DNA of 64,000 nt from Mitsuokella sp047974105 (GCF_047974105.1 NZ_JBHYRS010000004.1:124001-188000), one strand, 5' to 3'; positions 17,613 to 26,312 are shown, counted from the first letter of the stretch. Numbers and translations are program-made. Notes: generated from the sequence alone by a model not told the origin.

Positions 17613-18762
17613 GTTGTTCTCCCGAATTTCGTTTTCTCTCTGCGGCCGCTAAGATTTTTGCGGCTACCCGTTTGGATGCACCCGGCGGCCCCAATTTTGC
17701 ACAGGCCTCCCGAAGTTTCGCCGCCGTCGCACCGCGTGCCGGTGCCCCGCGATAGAGGCGGGCCAGCTCGCGCGCGATGCGGTGCGGCTCCACTTCATCC
17801 TGCAGGAGCTCCGGCTGGATGGTCTCATCGAGCAGGATATTCGGCAAAGTGAAGTGCCTGACATGCACGAAGGCACGGCCAATCATATAGTTGAGCGGTG
17901 CCAGCCGGTAAAGTGAGACGCAGGGCAGTCCCATGAGGGCTGCCTCCATGACCACGGTTCCCGAAGCTGCTGCTGCCACGTCGGCAAGTCCCATGAGCGC
18001 ATAGCGGTTTTCATGTGTCAGCCGGACTTTAACATCATGCTCTGCCACCATGCCCTCAATCAACGCCTCATAAGCAGGAGCTGCTACGGGCAGGAAGAAT
18101 TTCGTATCGGGCCGCTGCGCCTTTAAGAGTTCTGCCGCCTTCAGCATGGCCGGCAGCAGCATCGTGATTTCCTGACGGCGGCTGCCCGGCATCAGCAGGA
18201 CGGCATGCTCGTGTTCATGGATGCCGAAAAATTTTCTCGCCTCGTCTTCGGGCAGCTCCGCCTTGACGGTGTCGACCAGCGGATTGCCGACAAACGAAAT
18301 ATTGGCGCCAGCCGCTTCATAGACAGGCAGCTCATGCGGGAAAATCGCGACGAACTCATCGGCAAGAGCCGCACATTTTTTTGCTCTGCCCTTGCGCCAG
18401 GCCCAGGCCGACGGCGGAATGTAGGAGAAGACCGGTATGCCGAGCTTCTTAGCGCGTTTGGCAAGTCTCCAGTTAAAGTCCGGATAGTCGATGAGGACCA
18501 AGAGGTCCGGCCTCTCTCTTTCCATGTACGCAGTCAGGTCATCAAGGAGTTTCAGGATGCGCCGGAGATTCTTGATGACCTCCCAGACGCCCATGACATT
18601 GTAATCCGCAAAATTGCGGAAAAGCCTGACACCTGCAGCTTCCATCCTTGCTCCGCCAAAGCCGACGAGCTCCGTCTCCGGGGCCTGCTCATGGATGGCT
18701 CTGGCCAAACGTTCTCCGTGCAGATCACCGGAAACTTCCCCTGCGGACATCATGATTTTCAT
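17599..18762 (-). CDS. lpxB: Lipid A disaccharide synthase
   Basis: A 387-residue peripheral membrane glycosyltransferase joining UDP-2,3-diacylglucosamine to lipid X. The N-terminus MKIMMSAGEVSGDLHGERLA is diagnostic, followed by GFGGARMEAAGVRLF, VLIDYPDFNWRLAK, PPSAWAWRKGRAK, NPLVDTV, LLMPGSRRQEI and AASGTVVMEAALMGLP. The ATG 18762 has a strong AGGAGG 7 nt upstream. About 113 nt separate it from lpxI; this stretch holds a weak inverted repeat (18824-18830 and 18856-18862) but no gene. Confidence 0.96.
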   Translation of the reverse strand: MKIMMSAGEVSGDLHGERLARAIHEQAPETELVGFGGARMEAAGVRLFRNFADYNVMGVWEVIKNLRRILKLLDDLTAYMERERPDLLVLIDYPDFNWRLAKRAKKLGIPVFSYIPPSAWAWRKGRAKKCAALADEFVAIFPHELPVYEAAGANISFVGNPLVDTVKAELPEDEARKFFGIHEHEHAVLLMPGSRRQEITMLLPAMLKAAELLKAQRPDTKFFLPVAAPAYEALIEGMVAEHDVKVRLTHENRYALMGLADVAAAASGTVVMEAALMGLPCVSLYRLAPLNYMIGRAFVHVRHFTLPNILLDETIQPELLQDEVEPHRIARELARLYRGAPARGATAAKLREACAKLGPPGASKRVAAKILAAAERKRNSGEQHEEL

Positions 18763-18875
18763 CCGAACCCCTCCTTTCCTGCAAAGACACCGAAAAAATA
18801 ACAGTCCATAAGAAAAGCCGAAAAGACGCGTGGATACCAGCATTCCTGATTCCGCCGCGTCTCACAATCACGTAC

Positions 18876-19679
18876 TTACATGGCTGCAATCGTTATATTA
18901 TTGGCATCTGCCAGTGCAAGCATCTCCTCACGCTCTACCAGAAGCGTCTTGTCTGCCTCGATGGCCAGCGCCGTTGCACCGACAGCGACCATGCTCTTGA
19001 TCGTTTCCAGACCTACGGTCGGCACGTCAAAGCGGTCGTCCTGCTGCGGCTTGGCAACTTTTGCCACCACAGCGCCGCCGCGCGCGAGTTCGCCGCCGCG
19101 GCGAATGCAGGCATCCGTACCCTCAATGGCCTCAAGTGCCATGACAGCCATATTTTTGACAACAGCCGTCTGGCCGACATCGAGACGGCCGATTTCCTTG
19201 GCCATGCGGAAGCCAAACTCCATGTCCTTGCGCTCTTCCGGTGTCGGTTCACGCTTGGAGATTACACCGCGATGCGGCATCAGACGGCGTATCAGGGCCG
19301 TCTGATCAAAGGCCTGCATGCCGGCTTTCGCGAGTTCGCGGACAAACATCATCATGATGGTATCGTCCTTGCGGTCCGGCAGTTCCATGATGAGCTTCAG
19401 CATGCGGGCATCCGGCTGAACTTTACCCGAAAAGAGCAGTTCCTTCGTGACCTTGCCGATCATCGTAACCTTCGTGACCTGATGTTCTTTCAAATAATTG
19501 AGGACAGCATCGAGATGTGCGATGCTGATGAACTGACAATCTGCTGTGCAGTCCTTGAGTTCTGCATCCGTCTCCGGCAGCAGAGCGACTGCATAAACCT
19601 CATAGCCGAGGAGTTTGGCTGCTTTGGCACACTCCACCGGCAGTTTGCCAGCACCAGCCAGCAGTCCGATTTTTTCCAT
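18876..19679 (-). CDS. lpxI: UDP-2,3-diacylglucosamine pyrophosphatase, LpxI type
   Basis: A 267-residue protein of the former DUF1009 family. It starts MEKIGLLAGAGKLPVECAKAA, carries VTMIGKVTKELLFSG near residue 80, LMPHRGVISKREPTPEE near 140, and a C-terminal domain with GTDACIRRGGELA and FDVPTVGLETI. LpxI hydrolyses UDP-2,3-diacylglucosamine to lipid X, replacing LpxH. Its position between lpxA and lpxB confirms the role. ATG 19679 with GGGGG upstream. Confidence 0.95.
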   Translation of the reverse strand: MEKIGLLAGAGKLPVECAKAAKLLGYEVYAVALLPETDAELKDCTADCQFISIAHLDAVLNYLKEHQVTKVTMIGKVTKELLFSGKVQPDARMLKLIMELPDRKDDTIMMMFVRELAKAGMQAFDQTALIRRLMPHRGVISKREPTPEERKDMEFGFRMAKEIGRLDVGQTAVVKNMAVMALEAIEGTDACIRRGGELARGGAVVAKVAKPQQDDRFDVPTVGLETIKSMVAVGATALAIEADKTLLVEREEMLALADANNITIAAM

Positions 19680-19714
19680 AACGATTCCCCCGAATTTCTC
19701 CATCAATACCGATA

Positions 19715-20527
19715 TCAGTCACGCTCTCTGCGCTCACGGCAAATGCCGCGCTCTGCATTGCGCAGGAAACGCAGAAAATGCTCGACCTCTTCACAGGAAT
19801 CGACTTCCTGCTCGATGACGGCAATTGCCTGCTGCAGGCTCAGACCGGAACGATAGAGAAGTTTATATGCCTTCTTGATATTGCGGCGTGCCTCAAGCTT
19901 GATGCCGGCACGCGAAATGCCCACGGCGTTAAGGCCGACGACTTTGGCCGGCTGTCCATCGACAATCGTATACGGCACGACATCCTGCGTGAGCTTCGAC
20001 ATGCCGCCGACCATGGCATTGCGGCCAATCTTGACAAACTGGTGCACACCTGCCATGCCGCCGATGACGGCGCGGTCCTCGACAACGACGTGACCGGCAA
20101 GACTTGCCAGATTCGACATAATGACATGATTGCCCACAACGCAGTTGTGCGCAACATGCGTCAAAGCCATGAGCAGGCAGTCGTTGCCGACACGCGTTTC
20201 CTCACCTTCGCCGGTCGCGCGATGGATTGTAGAACCCTCGCGGATGGTCGTGCGGTCGCCGATAATCGTATAGCTTTTTTCCCCTTTAAATTTAAGATCC
20301 TGCGGTTCTTCGCCAATGGAAGCCCCCTGGAAAATGCGGCAGTCTCTGCCGATCTGCGTCCAGCCGTGAATGACGACATGCGGGCCGATCTTCGTCCCTT
20401 CGCCAATCTCAACATTCTCCCCGATAACCGAGTACGGGCCAATTTCAACATTTTCTGCGATCTTTGCACCTGGCGCAACCACAGCAGTTTCATGTATATT
20501 TGCAGTGACTTTATTGTCCGTATTCAT
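19715..20527 (-). CDS. lpxA: UDP-N-acetylglucosamine acyltransferase
   Basis: A 270-residue left-handed beta-helix enzyme with many hexapeptide repeats (for example VVAPGAKIAENVEIGPYSVIG). The catalytic His lies in the ALTHVAHNCVVGNHVI segment near residue 120. The C-terminal helical part has KAYKLLYRSGLSLQQAI. It adds the first R-3-hydroxyacyl chain to UDP-GlcNAc. ATG 20527 has AAGGAG 9 nt upstream; a TTG at 20536 is too close to that site. The 176 nt between it and fabZ hold no gene that can be supported. Confidence 0.96.
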   Translation of the reverse strand: MNTDNKVTANIHETAVVAPGAKIAENVEIGPYSVIGENVEIGEGTKIGPHVVIHGWTQIGRDCRIFQGASIGEEPQDLKFKGEKSYTIIGDRTTIREGSTIHRATGEGEETRVGNDCLLMALTHVAHNCVVGNHVIMSNLASLAGHVVVEDRAVIGGMAGVHQFVKIGRNAMVGGMSKLTQDVVPYTIVDGQPAKVVGLNAVGISRAGIKLEARRNIKKAYKLLYRSGLSLQQAIAVIEQEVDSCEEVEHFLRFLRNAERGICRERRERD

Positions 20528-20703
20528 CTGCTCCAACTCCTTAACCTTCCTCCAATGCCGGCTGTGCCGGCCAGTTTGCTCTGTCCTTCTTTATATACTC
20601 CTGAATACCCTCATCATTCTCGTATTTCATTTGACTGCAAATCTGGGCGTTTTACGAGTTGAACAAAGACTAAATGTGCTTAGACAATTAATGCAGGCAA
20701 AAA

Positions 20704-21144
20704 TCAAAGATCTTCGCCTTTTTTCAGGGCAAACTTAAAATCTGCCGAAGCAGCGAGCTCGCCATCCACATAACCGTCGCAATGGAGCAGGCCGAAGTCA
20801 CCGCGCGTGCGGACGAGTTTGGCCTTCGTGACCAGCTGGTCGCCCGGCACGACCTGACGTTTGAATTTGACATGCTCCATGCCGCCGAACAGCGCAATCT
20901 TGCCGCGGTGCTCCGGTGGATACAGCATGGCCACGCCGCCGACCTGAGCCATGGCCTCAAGGATCAGCACGCCCGGCATGATCGGATGGCCTGGGAAGTG
21001 GCCGCGAAAATGGGGCTCATTCATCGTGACGTTCTTGATGCCTGTAGCCGACTTAAACGGTTCGAGCTCAATGATGCGGTCGACAAGCAGCATCGGCGGA
21101 CGATGCGGTAAGATTTTCTGGATTTCTTCGATGTCTAATACCAT
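20704..21144 (-). CDS. fabZ: 3-hydroxyacyl-ACP dehydratase FabZ
   Basis: A 146-residue hot-dog fold dehydratase. ILPHRPPMLLVDRI near residue 9 and the active-site block HFRGHFPGHPIMPGVLILEAMAQ (His and Glu) near residue 50 are intact. It provides trans-2-enoyl-ACP for fatty acid elongation and competes with LpxA for hydroxyacyl-ACP, which explains its usual place in lpx clusters. ATG 21144 with GAGGG upstream. The much longer frame upstream is the lpxC end region. Confidence 0.95.
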   Translation of the reverse strand: MVLDIEEIQKILPHRPPMLLVDRIIELEPFKSATGIKNVTMNEPHFRGHFPGHPIMPGVLILEAMAQVGGVAMLYPPEHRGKIALFGGMEHVKFKRQVVPGDQLVTKAKLVRTRGDFGLLHCDGYVDGELAASADFKFALKKGEDL

Positions 21145-21202
21145 GATATATCCCTCTTCTTCCTCTGAAAACTTCAGGTAAATCTTTTTCTTCTTATTCT
21201 TC

Positions 21203-22042
21203 TTATTCTTCATAAGCAGCGGCAATCTGTTTTGCCAGCTGCGTGTTGAGTGCATGACCGGAAGCCACGGCAATCACATGGCCGCGGATGATGCCGGAAA
21301 GGCGCAGGTCGCCAATGACATCGAGAATCTTATGGCGCACGAGCTCATCCTCGAAATGGAGCGGATTGAGCCAGCCCTCATCATTGTAAACAATGACGTT
21401 CTCGAGCGAGCCGCCGAGTCCGAGCCCCATCTCGCGCAGGGCCTTGATTTCCTTTTCATAGGCAATCGTGCGGGCCGGTGCAATTTCTTTATGATAGACT
21501 TCTTCATTGACATGAAAGTCTTCATACTGAACGCCAATGAGCTTATGCGGATTCAGAGATGTAAAGCTCACGCGGAATCCATCATAGGGAACGACCATGA
21601 CGAAGCGGCCCGTCTTTTCATCATCGATGCGGTAAACCTTATCAATGACGATTTCCCGGCGTTCCTTCTCCTGCTCCACAATGCCTGCTTTTTCCATGAG
21701 CTCGAAGAATACGAGCGATGCGCCGTCCGCTACCGGCGGTTCCTCTGAGTCAAGCTCTACATACGCATTATCGATGCGGTGTGCATGAAAGGCGCTCATG
21801 AGATGCTCAATCGTAAAAACTTTATTGCCATGTTCTTCAATCGTCGTAGCGCGCAAGGTCGACGTGACATTCTGGGCCTTCGCATGAATCTGCGGCTCTC
21901 CCGGAAGGTCTTTACGCACGAAGACAATCCCAGCGTCCTCTGGAGCCGGCTTCAGCACTGCGTGAACCTCACGGCCGGAATGCAGCCCGATGCCAGTATA
22001 AGAAATTTCTGTCTTCAATGTTCTCTGCTTCTGCAAAATCAT
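21203..22042 (-). CDS. lpxC: UDP-3-O-acyl-N-acetylglucosamine deacetylase
   Basis: A 279-residue zinc deacetylase catalysing the committed step of lipid A synthesis. Seen are TEISYTGIGLHSGREV, the zinc ligand His in TIEHLMSAFHAHRIDNAYVEL, and the second pair of ligands in VRHKILDVIGDL (His and Asp). Start choice is uncertain: the ATG at 22042 is only 1 nt after GGGGG, whereas an in-frame TTG at 22036 has ideal spacing and yields the family N-terminus (M)QKQRTLK. The TTG may be the real start. Confidence 0.95.
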   Translation of the reverse strand: MILQKQRTLKTEISYTGIGLHSGREVHAVLKPAPEDAGIVFVRKDLPGEPQIHAKAQNVTSTLRATTIEEHGNKVFTIEHLMSAFHAHRIDNAYVELDSEEPPVADGASLVFFELMEKAGIVEQEKERREIVIDKVYRIDDEKTGRFVMVVPYDGFRVSFTSLNPHKLIGVQYEDFHVNEEVYHKEIAPARTIAYEKEIKALREMGLGLGGSLENVIVYNDEGWLNPLHFEDELVRHKILDVIGDLRLSGIIRGHVIAVASGHALNTQLAKQIAAAYEE

Positions 22043-22099
22043 ACCCCCTGCCGTAATATGCCTTCCTATATTGTACAAAACTATTGACCTCGATGCAAG

Positions 22100-22969
22100 T
22101 TAGGATTCTTCCCGCATGGATTTCCAGCGGTCATGCAGCCAAAACCATTCTTCAGGATATTTGCGCACATGGTCCTCGATGCATTTTGTCAGAACCTGTG
22201 TCGTCTCACGGATGTCCTCGCGCTTGTCGCGCGTCTTTTTCACAAAGACAGGGTTCTGCACGATCAGTGTATGGAAGCCGTGTTCATCGCGATGCATGAA
22301 GGCAGGGAAAATCGGTACACCCTGAAAGCGGGCCATCGAGGCCGCGCCCGGGACACAGTTCGTCGGTCTGCCGAAGAAATCGAGGACGATGCCGCTGTGA
22401 CGGTTCGTATCCTGGTCCATGATGAGGCCAATAGCCCAGCCTTTCTGCAGCATCTCAAACATCTCCCGCACGCCGGTCTTATAGGTGATATGCATGCCGA
22501 TAAGGGTGCGGTATTCATTGATGAAACGGTCTGCCCCCGTCGACTTCTGCTTCATGGCCACGCCGACGAGCGGAATGCCGGCCTGCGCAAAAGCGCCGCC
22601 CATGAGCTCCCAATTGCCGCTGTGTGCTGCCGCTATGATGCATCCTTTGCCAAGAGCCAGGCCTTTCTGCAGCTTATCGAGGCCTTCGATGCGCACATAC
22701 TCATCGATGTGTTTGCGGATGACCGGAAAGCGCAGAACTTCCATGAGCATCGGGCCAAAGCGCACACTGCTGGCCTTCGCGAGTTTTTCTGCCTCTTTCT
22801 CGTCAAGACCCAGACACACCATGATCTGGTCTTTGGCGAGTTTTTTGCGGCGTTTCGGCACAAAAATCCAGGCGAATTCGCCAAGTGCCCTGCCCAAGAC
22901 CTCACATACGCTGCGCGGCAACAGGCAGCAGATTTTGCTGATGAATTTCAAGATATAGTAGGAAAACAC
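22100..22969 (-). CDS. Lipid A acyltransferase, LpxL/HtrB family (copy 2)
   Basis: A 289-residue protein with an N-terminal hydrophobic segment and the HX4E motif AAHSGNWELMGG near residue 113. IMDQDTNRHSGIVLDFFGRPT and EEWFWLHDRWK further identify the LpxL/LpxM/WaaM family. It is clearly different from the copy at 9225-10139. It starts at GTG 22969, with GGGGAG about 7 nt upstream. It lies between lpxD and lpxC, an unusual place for a late acyltransferase but common in diderm Firmicute clusters (inference). Confidence 0.91.
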   Translation of the reverse strand: MFSYYILKFISKICCLLPRSVCEVLGRALGEFAWIFVPKRRKKLAKDQIMVCLGLDEKEAEKLAKASSVRFGPMLMEVLRFPVIRKHIDEYVRIEGLDKLQKGLALGKGCIIAAAHSGNWELMGGAFAQAGIPLVGVAMKQKSTGADRFINEYRTLIGMHITYKTGVREMFEMLQKGWAIGLIMDQDTNRHSGIVLDFFGRPTNCVPGAASMARFQGVPIFPAFMHRDEHGFHTLIVQNPVFVKKTRDKREDIRETTQVLTKCIEDHVRKYPEEWFWLHDRWKSMREES

Positions 22970-22988
22970 GCTTTTCTCCCCTTTCAGC

Positions 22989-23021
22989 AAGAAAGCCTTC
23001 CATCTTCAGGAAGGCTTTCTT
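22989..23021 (-). terminator. Hairpin between lpxD and lpxL-like gene (weak terminator or attenuator)
   Basis: A perfect 13-bp stem (AAGAAAGCCTTCC and GGAAGGCTTTCTT) with a 7-nt loop. The following tail is only TTTCTTGC, so termination is probably partial. It ends 20 nt before the GTG of the next gene and may tune expression of lpxL and everything downstream. Confidence 0.55.
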
Positions 23022-23036
23022 CATCGCATCACTGCG

Positions 23037-24056
23037 TTATTGTTTCTCGTACTTGGCCAGCTTCTTTTCGAGCTGCCGGAACTTCTTGTACATTTCCGGC
23101 AGATGCTTCATCGAAGCCTGCATGCGCAGCCATTCCGCATGGCTCTGCACAGGGAAGCCCGCACAGAACACACCTTCCGGCATATCGCCGATGATGCCCG
23201 AACGTGCGGCATAGACGGAATTCGCACCAATCTTGATATGGCCGACCGTGCCGACCTGTCCGCCAAACGTGACATTGTGGCCGACAATCGTCGAGCCCGA
23301 AATACCCGTCTGCGCGACAATCAGGCAGTTCGGACCGATCTTGCAGTTATGGCCGATATGGACGAGATTGTCGATCTTCGTGCCGTGGCCAATGACCGTC
23401 GAGCCCATGGCCGCGCGGTCAATGCCGTCATGCGCACCGATTTCGACGTCATCCTCAAGGACGACATTGCCGACCTGCGGCACCTTCGTGTGCACACCTT
23501 CGTGCGTCGTGAAGCCAAAACCATCCGAGCCGATGACAGCTGAGCAGTGGATGACGCAGCGTTTGCCGACATGGCAGTGCTCGCGGACCGTAGCACTCGA
23601 ATAAATGACCGTATCGTCTTCGATTTCTGCATACTGACCGATATACGTATGCGGATAAAGCGTAACGCGGTCCCCGATGACAGCATGGTCGTCCACGACG
23701 GCAAACGGCATGATGACAACATCTTTGCCAATCTTGACATCCTTGCCGATATGGGCCTGTTCGCTCACGCCCTTCGGGAACTGAAGCTTCGGTGTGAAGA
23801 GCTCGAGCAGCTTGGCAAAAGCAGCGCGCGGCTCTTCCACATAAAGTGCTGTCTTCGGGAAATTTTCAATTCCTTCCGGCAGCATGACAGCAGCAGCCTG
23901 ACACGTCTTGGCTTCCTCAATATGCGGATCCACAGCAAAGGTCAGATCGCCTGCACCGGCCCCCTCGATATTGTCAAGCCCGCGAATGACGATGGATGCA
24001 TCGCCTTCCACACGGCCGCCAACATATTCTGCAATTTCCTGCAAGGTCTTTTTCAT
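23037..24056 (-). CDS. lpxD: UDP-3-O-(3-hydroxyacyl)glucosamine N-acyltransferase
   Basis: A 339-residue enzyme with an N-terminal uridine-binding domain (residues 1-100, GLDNIEGAGAGDLTFA) and a left-handed beta-helix built of hexapeptides. The catalytic His lies in GAHDGIDRAAMGSTVI near residue 235, and FAGFPVQSHAEWLR is near the C-terminus. LpxD adds the N-linked acyl chain. The C-terminal helix MYKKFRQLEKKLAKYE is typical. ATG 24056 with GGATGGGA upstream. Confidence 0.96.
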   Translation of the reverse strand: MKKTLQEIAEYVGGRVEGDASIVIRGLDNIEGAGAGDLTFAVDPHIEEAKTCQAAAVMLPEGIENFPKTALYVEEPRAAFAKLLELFTPKLQFPKGVSEQAHIGKDVKIGKDVVIMPFAVVDDHAVIGDRVTLYPHTYIGQYAEIEDDTVIYSSATVREHCHVGKRCVIHCSAVIGSDGFGFTTHEGVHTKVPQVGNVVLEDDVEIGAHDGIDRAAMGSTVIGHGTKIDNLVHIGHNCKIGPNCLIVAQTGISGSTIVGHNVTFGGQVGTVGHIKIGANSVYAARSGIIGDMPEGVFCAGFPVQSHAEWLRMQASMKHLPEMYKKFRQLEKKLAKYEKQ

Positions 24057-24086
24057 GTCACAATCCCATCCTTACGTCCTTACGTC

Positions 24087-24524
24087 TTACTGCAGTTTGG
24101 CAATAACGTCATCCGTCACGTCAACGCAGCCCATCAGCGCCGTCGGCTGTTCCTTCTCGCTGTCCACTACGACATCGAGTTTCTTCTCTTTCGCGATATC
24201 CTGCAGAGCTGCGCTTACTTTCTGCTGCAGCTGCATCTGATACGACTGGTTGAGGCTGGCCATCTTCTGCTGGGCCTGAGCCTGTGCCTTCTGCGCATCT
24301 TCCTGACTCATATCCGGATTATCCTGCAGGCTCTTCTGAGCTTCTTCGCGGGCATCATTGATTTTCTGATTTCCTTCATCCACCAGAGCCTTGACCTGCG
24401 GAGCCTCCTGCATGACGCGGGAGCCTTCGATATAACCGATCTTGACCTGACCGCAGCCGCTCATGAGCATCGTTGCAGCGAAAGCTGCCGCCAAGAGGCC
24501 TACGGATTTTTTACGCAATTTCAT
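24087..24524 (-). CDS. OmpH/Skp-like lipoprotein
   Basis: A 145-residue lipoprotein. The signal peptide ends in a lipobox LMSGC (Cys24), followed by an OmpH-like domain: IGYIEGSRVMQEAPQVKALV, a long Gln/Ala/Lys-rich helical region (about residues 50-115) and a terminal DVVVDSEK...DVTDDVIAKL segment. Skp/OmpH proteins are trimeric jellyfish-shaped chaperones for outer-membrane proteins. Being lipid-anchored is unlike soluble Skp. It is the last of three consecutive family members read between the outer-membrane protein gene and lpxD. Confidence 0.85.
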   Translation of the reverse strand: MKLRKKSVGLLAAAFAATMLMSGCGQVKIGYIEGSRVMQEAPQVKALVDEGNQKINDAREEAQKSLQDNPDMSQEDAQKAQAQAQQKMASLNQSYQMQLQQKVSAALQDIAKEKKLDVVVDSEKEQPTALMGCVDVTDDVIAKLQ

Positions 24525-24579
24525 GTTATGATTCTCTTCTTTCTATAATAGTATAGATTTGTTAAAGATAGGATAATAT

Positions 24580-25773
24580 TTATGAGTTCTCAGATGAGCT
24601 GTCTGAAGTTCCTGAAGTTCCTGAAGTATCTGAGCCGTCCGCATCACTCGCAGACAAGGTACTCATCTCTTCGACCAGTTCATCCGTGACATCTTCCGTG
24701 TCGCTGCCGACCACAGGCATAAAGCGTTCCGGCTTCATGCTGTCCGGTACGGCAAGCGGAAGTTTGTAGACAAGGTCCTCCGCCGGATTGGCGAGGATCA
24801 AAGTAAAATGATGCAGAATGGCGATTTTGGCTGCTTTGCCCGCGATATCATTGCGGATATGCGTGTCAAGTGCCTGAATTTCTTCTGCCTTTGCCGCCAT
24901 CTGCTGCTTGATCTGGGCACGCTGCTGGAGTTTCTGCGCTGCGTCCACCTGAGTCTGAACCTGCATGGCCTGCGTATCGCGCTGCTGCACCTCAGACTGC
25001 TTTTTTACGGCCGCCGACTTCTGCTGGCTTACCGTCGTCTTTGCCTGTTCCTGCCATTTGGCTACCTTCGGCCCCATGACGGACTGTACATACGCATTGA
25101 CTTCTTTTTCCCATTCCTTGGCCAGCTCCTGCTGTCTCATGCCGCGTTCCTGCTGCAGGAGTTCGCGCTGGTTTTCCCAGTCTGCCTTCTCGGCATCGAG
25201 GTCTGCCTGCTTGGCCCAGGGATGGTGCATGACCTTTTGATTGTCAATCTTGAGATTCAGATTAAAAATCGCATTCTCATAATCTTCATCGACAGCCTTG
25301 CGGCGGCTGTCGTACTCGGCCTGATGGGCCTCACGGTAAGCTTTTTCAACATCCTTGGCCTCGCGCTCGAGTTCGGTGCGGCCGCCGATGACAGCCTGCG
25401 CATTTTTCTGCCAGACAGAATCATCAAAGGGCTTGCTGTCGACCTGCGGAGCCTGCACCGGCATTTCCGGCAGTTTCTCGGTATCCTTCAGAGAAAGCTC
25501 CAGACTCTTGTACTCCTTTTGGAGCGCTACGAGCTTATCATAGTCAGGATGTGCCTCCAGCGCCTTCTGCATGTCAACAAGACCAATGCTCGCGGCTGCC
25601 GCCGTATTCTGCGTGTCCTGGTGGCTCGGCATCAGGGCGCGCAGGCCCCAGGCCCCCAAAAAGACGAGGCCGATGGCGATGACGCTGCCAAGGATGATTT
25701 CCTTGCGCTTTTTCTGCCAAAGCCCGGATTTGGCAGAGTCCGCGGACTTTGCCGTTTTATTCGGATCTTCCAC
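24580..25773 (-). CDS. Large membrane-anchored OmpH/Skp-like coiled-coil protein
   Basis: A 397-residue protein with an N-terminal cytoplasmic stretch, one membrane helix near residues 25-48 (IILGSVIAIGLVFLGAW), the OmpH-type motif IGLVDMQKALEAHPDYDKL, then a very long charged coiled coil (about 95-320) and a Ser/Asp/Thr-rich C-terminus encoded by short direct repeats (SDTSGTSGTSD). It is more than twice the size of normal Skp. Start is GTG 25773, with AAGGAGG upstream; the in-frame ATG at 25827 lies inside an upstream hairpin. It probably acts in the periplasm tethered to the inner membrane; the exact job is unknown. Confidence 0.72.
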   Translation of the reverse strand: MEDPNKTAKSADSAKSGLWQKKRKEIILGSVIAIGLVFLGAWGLRALMPSHQDTQNTAAAASIGLVDMQKALEAHPDYDKLVALQKEYKSLELSLKDTEKLPEMPVQAPQVDSKPFDDSVWQKNAQAVIGGRTELEREAKDVEKAYREAHQAEYDSRRKAVDEDYENAIFNLNLKIDNQKVMHHPWAKQADLDAEKADWENQRELLQQERGMRQQELAKEWEKEVNAYVQSVMGPKVAKWQEQAKTTVSQQKSAAVKKQSEVQQRDTQAMQVQTQVDAAQKLQQRAQIKQQMAAKAEEIQALDTHIRNDIAGKAAKIAILHHFTLILANPAEDLVYKLPLAVPDSMKPERFMPVVGSDTEDVTDELVEEMSTLSASDADGSDTSGTSGTSDSSSENS

Positions 25774-25796
25774 AAACCCTGCCCTCCTTACAAGTA

Positions 25797-25820
25797 GTAC
25801 CGAGCGCAAACGCTCGGTAC
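25797..25820 (-). repeat. Strong intergenic hairpin between two OmpH-like genes
   Basis: A perfect 10-bp stem (GTACCGAGCG / CGCTCGGTAC) with loop CAAA lies between the 154-residue OmpH gene and the larger one. No T run follows, so it is more likely an mRNA processing or stability element than a terminator. A smaller palindrome AACCTC-A-GAGGTT sits beside it. Confidence 0.65.
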
Positions 25821-25847
25821 CCAACATTTCATATGAACCTCAGAGGT

Positions 25848-26312
25848 TTACTTGCTGAGCTTATTGATGACATCCTGCGTGATATCCTGGCCGCCGTAAA
25901 CTACCGAGCTCTTTTCAAGGACAACAGAGAGGCCTTTTGCTTCTGCTACGCTCTTGACGGAATCCTCAATATTCTTCTGGAACGGCTCCATGAGCTCCTG
26001 ATTCTTCTGTGCAAGGCGCTGCTGCGTCTGCTGATAGTAGTCGTTCTTTTCCTGGTCGCTCATGTTTGCGGATTTCTCCTCAAACTCTTTCTGCGCATCC
26101 TGAACTTCTTTCTGCATCTGGGACTGGATGTCCTGGAGCTGTGAGCTCTGCTGCGCAATCTGGCGGTAATCCACAACGCCGACATTCGAGCTTGCAGCGC
26201 TGGCAATGCCTGAACCGGACTGCGTGAGTGCAAGGGCTACAACAGAACCGACAAATACAAGTGCAATGAGGATACTGATGATCTTGACCTGCTTCTTCTG
26301 TAAAGTTACCAT
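25848..26312 (-). CDS. OmpH/Skp family periplasmic chaperone
   Basis: A 154-residue protein. A hydrophobic N-terminal segment (about residues 10-30) could be a signal peptide or an uncleaved anchor. The mature part has NVGVVDYRQIAQQSSQLQDIQSQMQ, a helical arm (about 60-115) and SVVYGGQDITQDVINKL at the end, all typical of OmpH. It is the closest of the three to a standard Skp. ATG 26312 with AAGGAG upstream. Its place just after bamA and an outer-membrane protein gene fits a chaperone for outer-membrane proteins. Confidence 0.88.
   Translation of the reverse strand: MVTLQKKQVKIISILIALVFVGSVVALALTQSGSGIASAASSNVGVVDYRQIAQQSSQLQDIQSQMQKEVQDAQKEFEEKSANMSDQEKNDYYQQTQQRLAQKNQELMEPFQKNIEDSVKSVAEAKGLSVVLEKSSVVYGGQDITQDVINKLSK

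Noticed and set aside
24585..24640. Short tandem repeats at the end of the large Skp-like gene
   Set aside because: These 9-bp repeats encode the Ser/Gly/Thr-rich tail in frame and do not form a CRISPR or mobile element.
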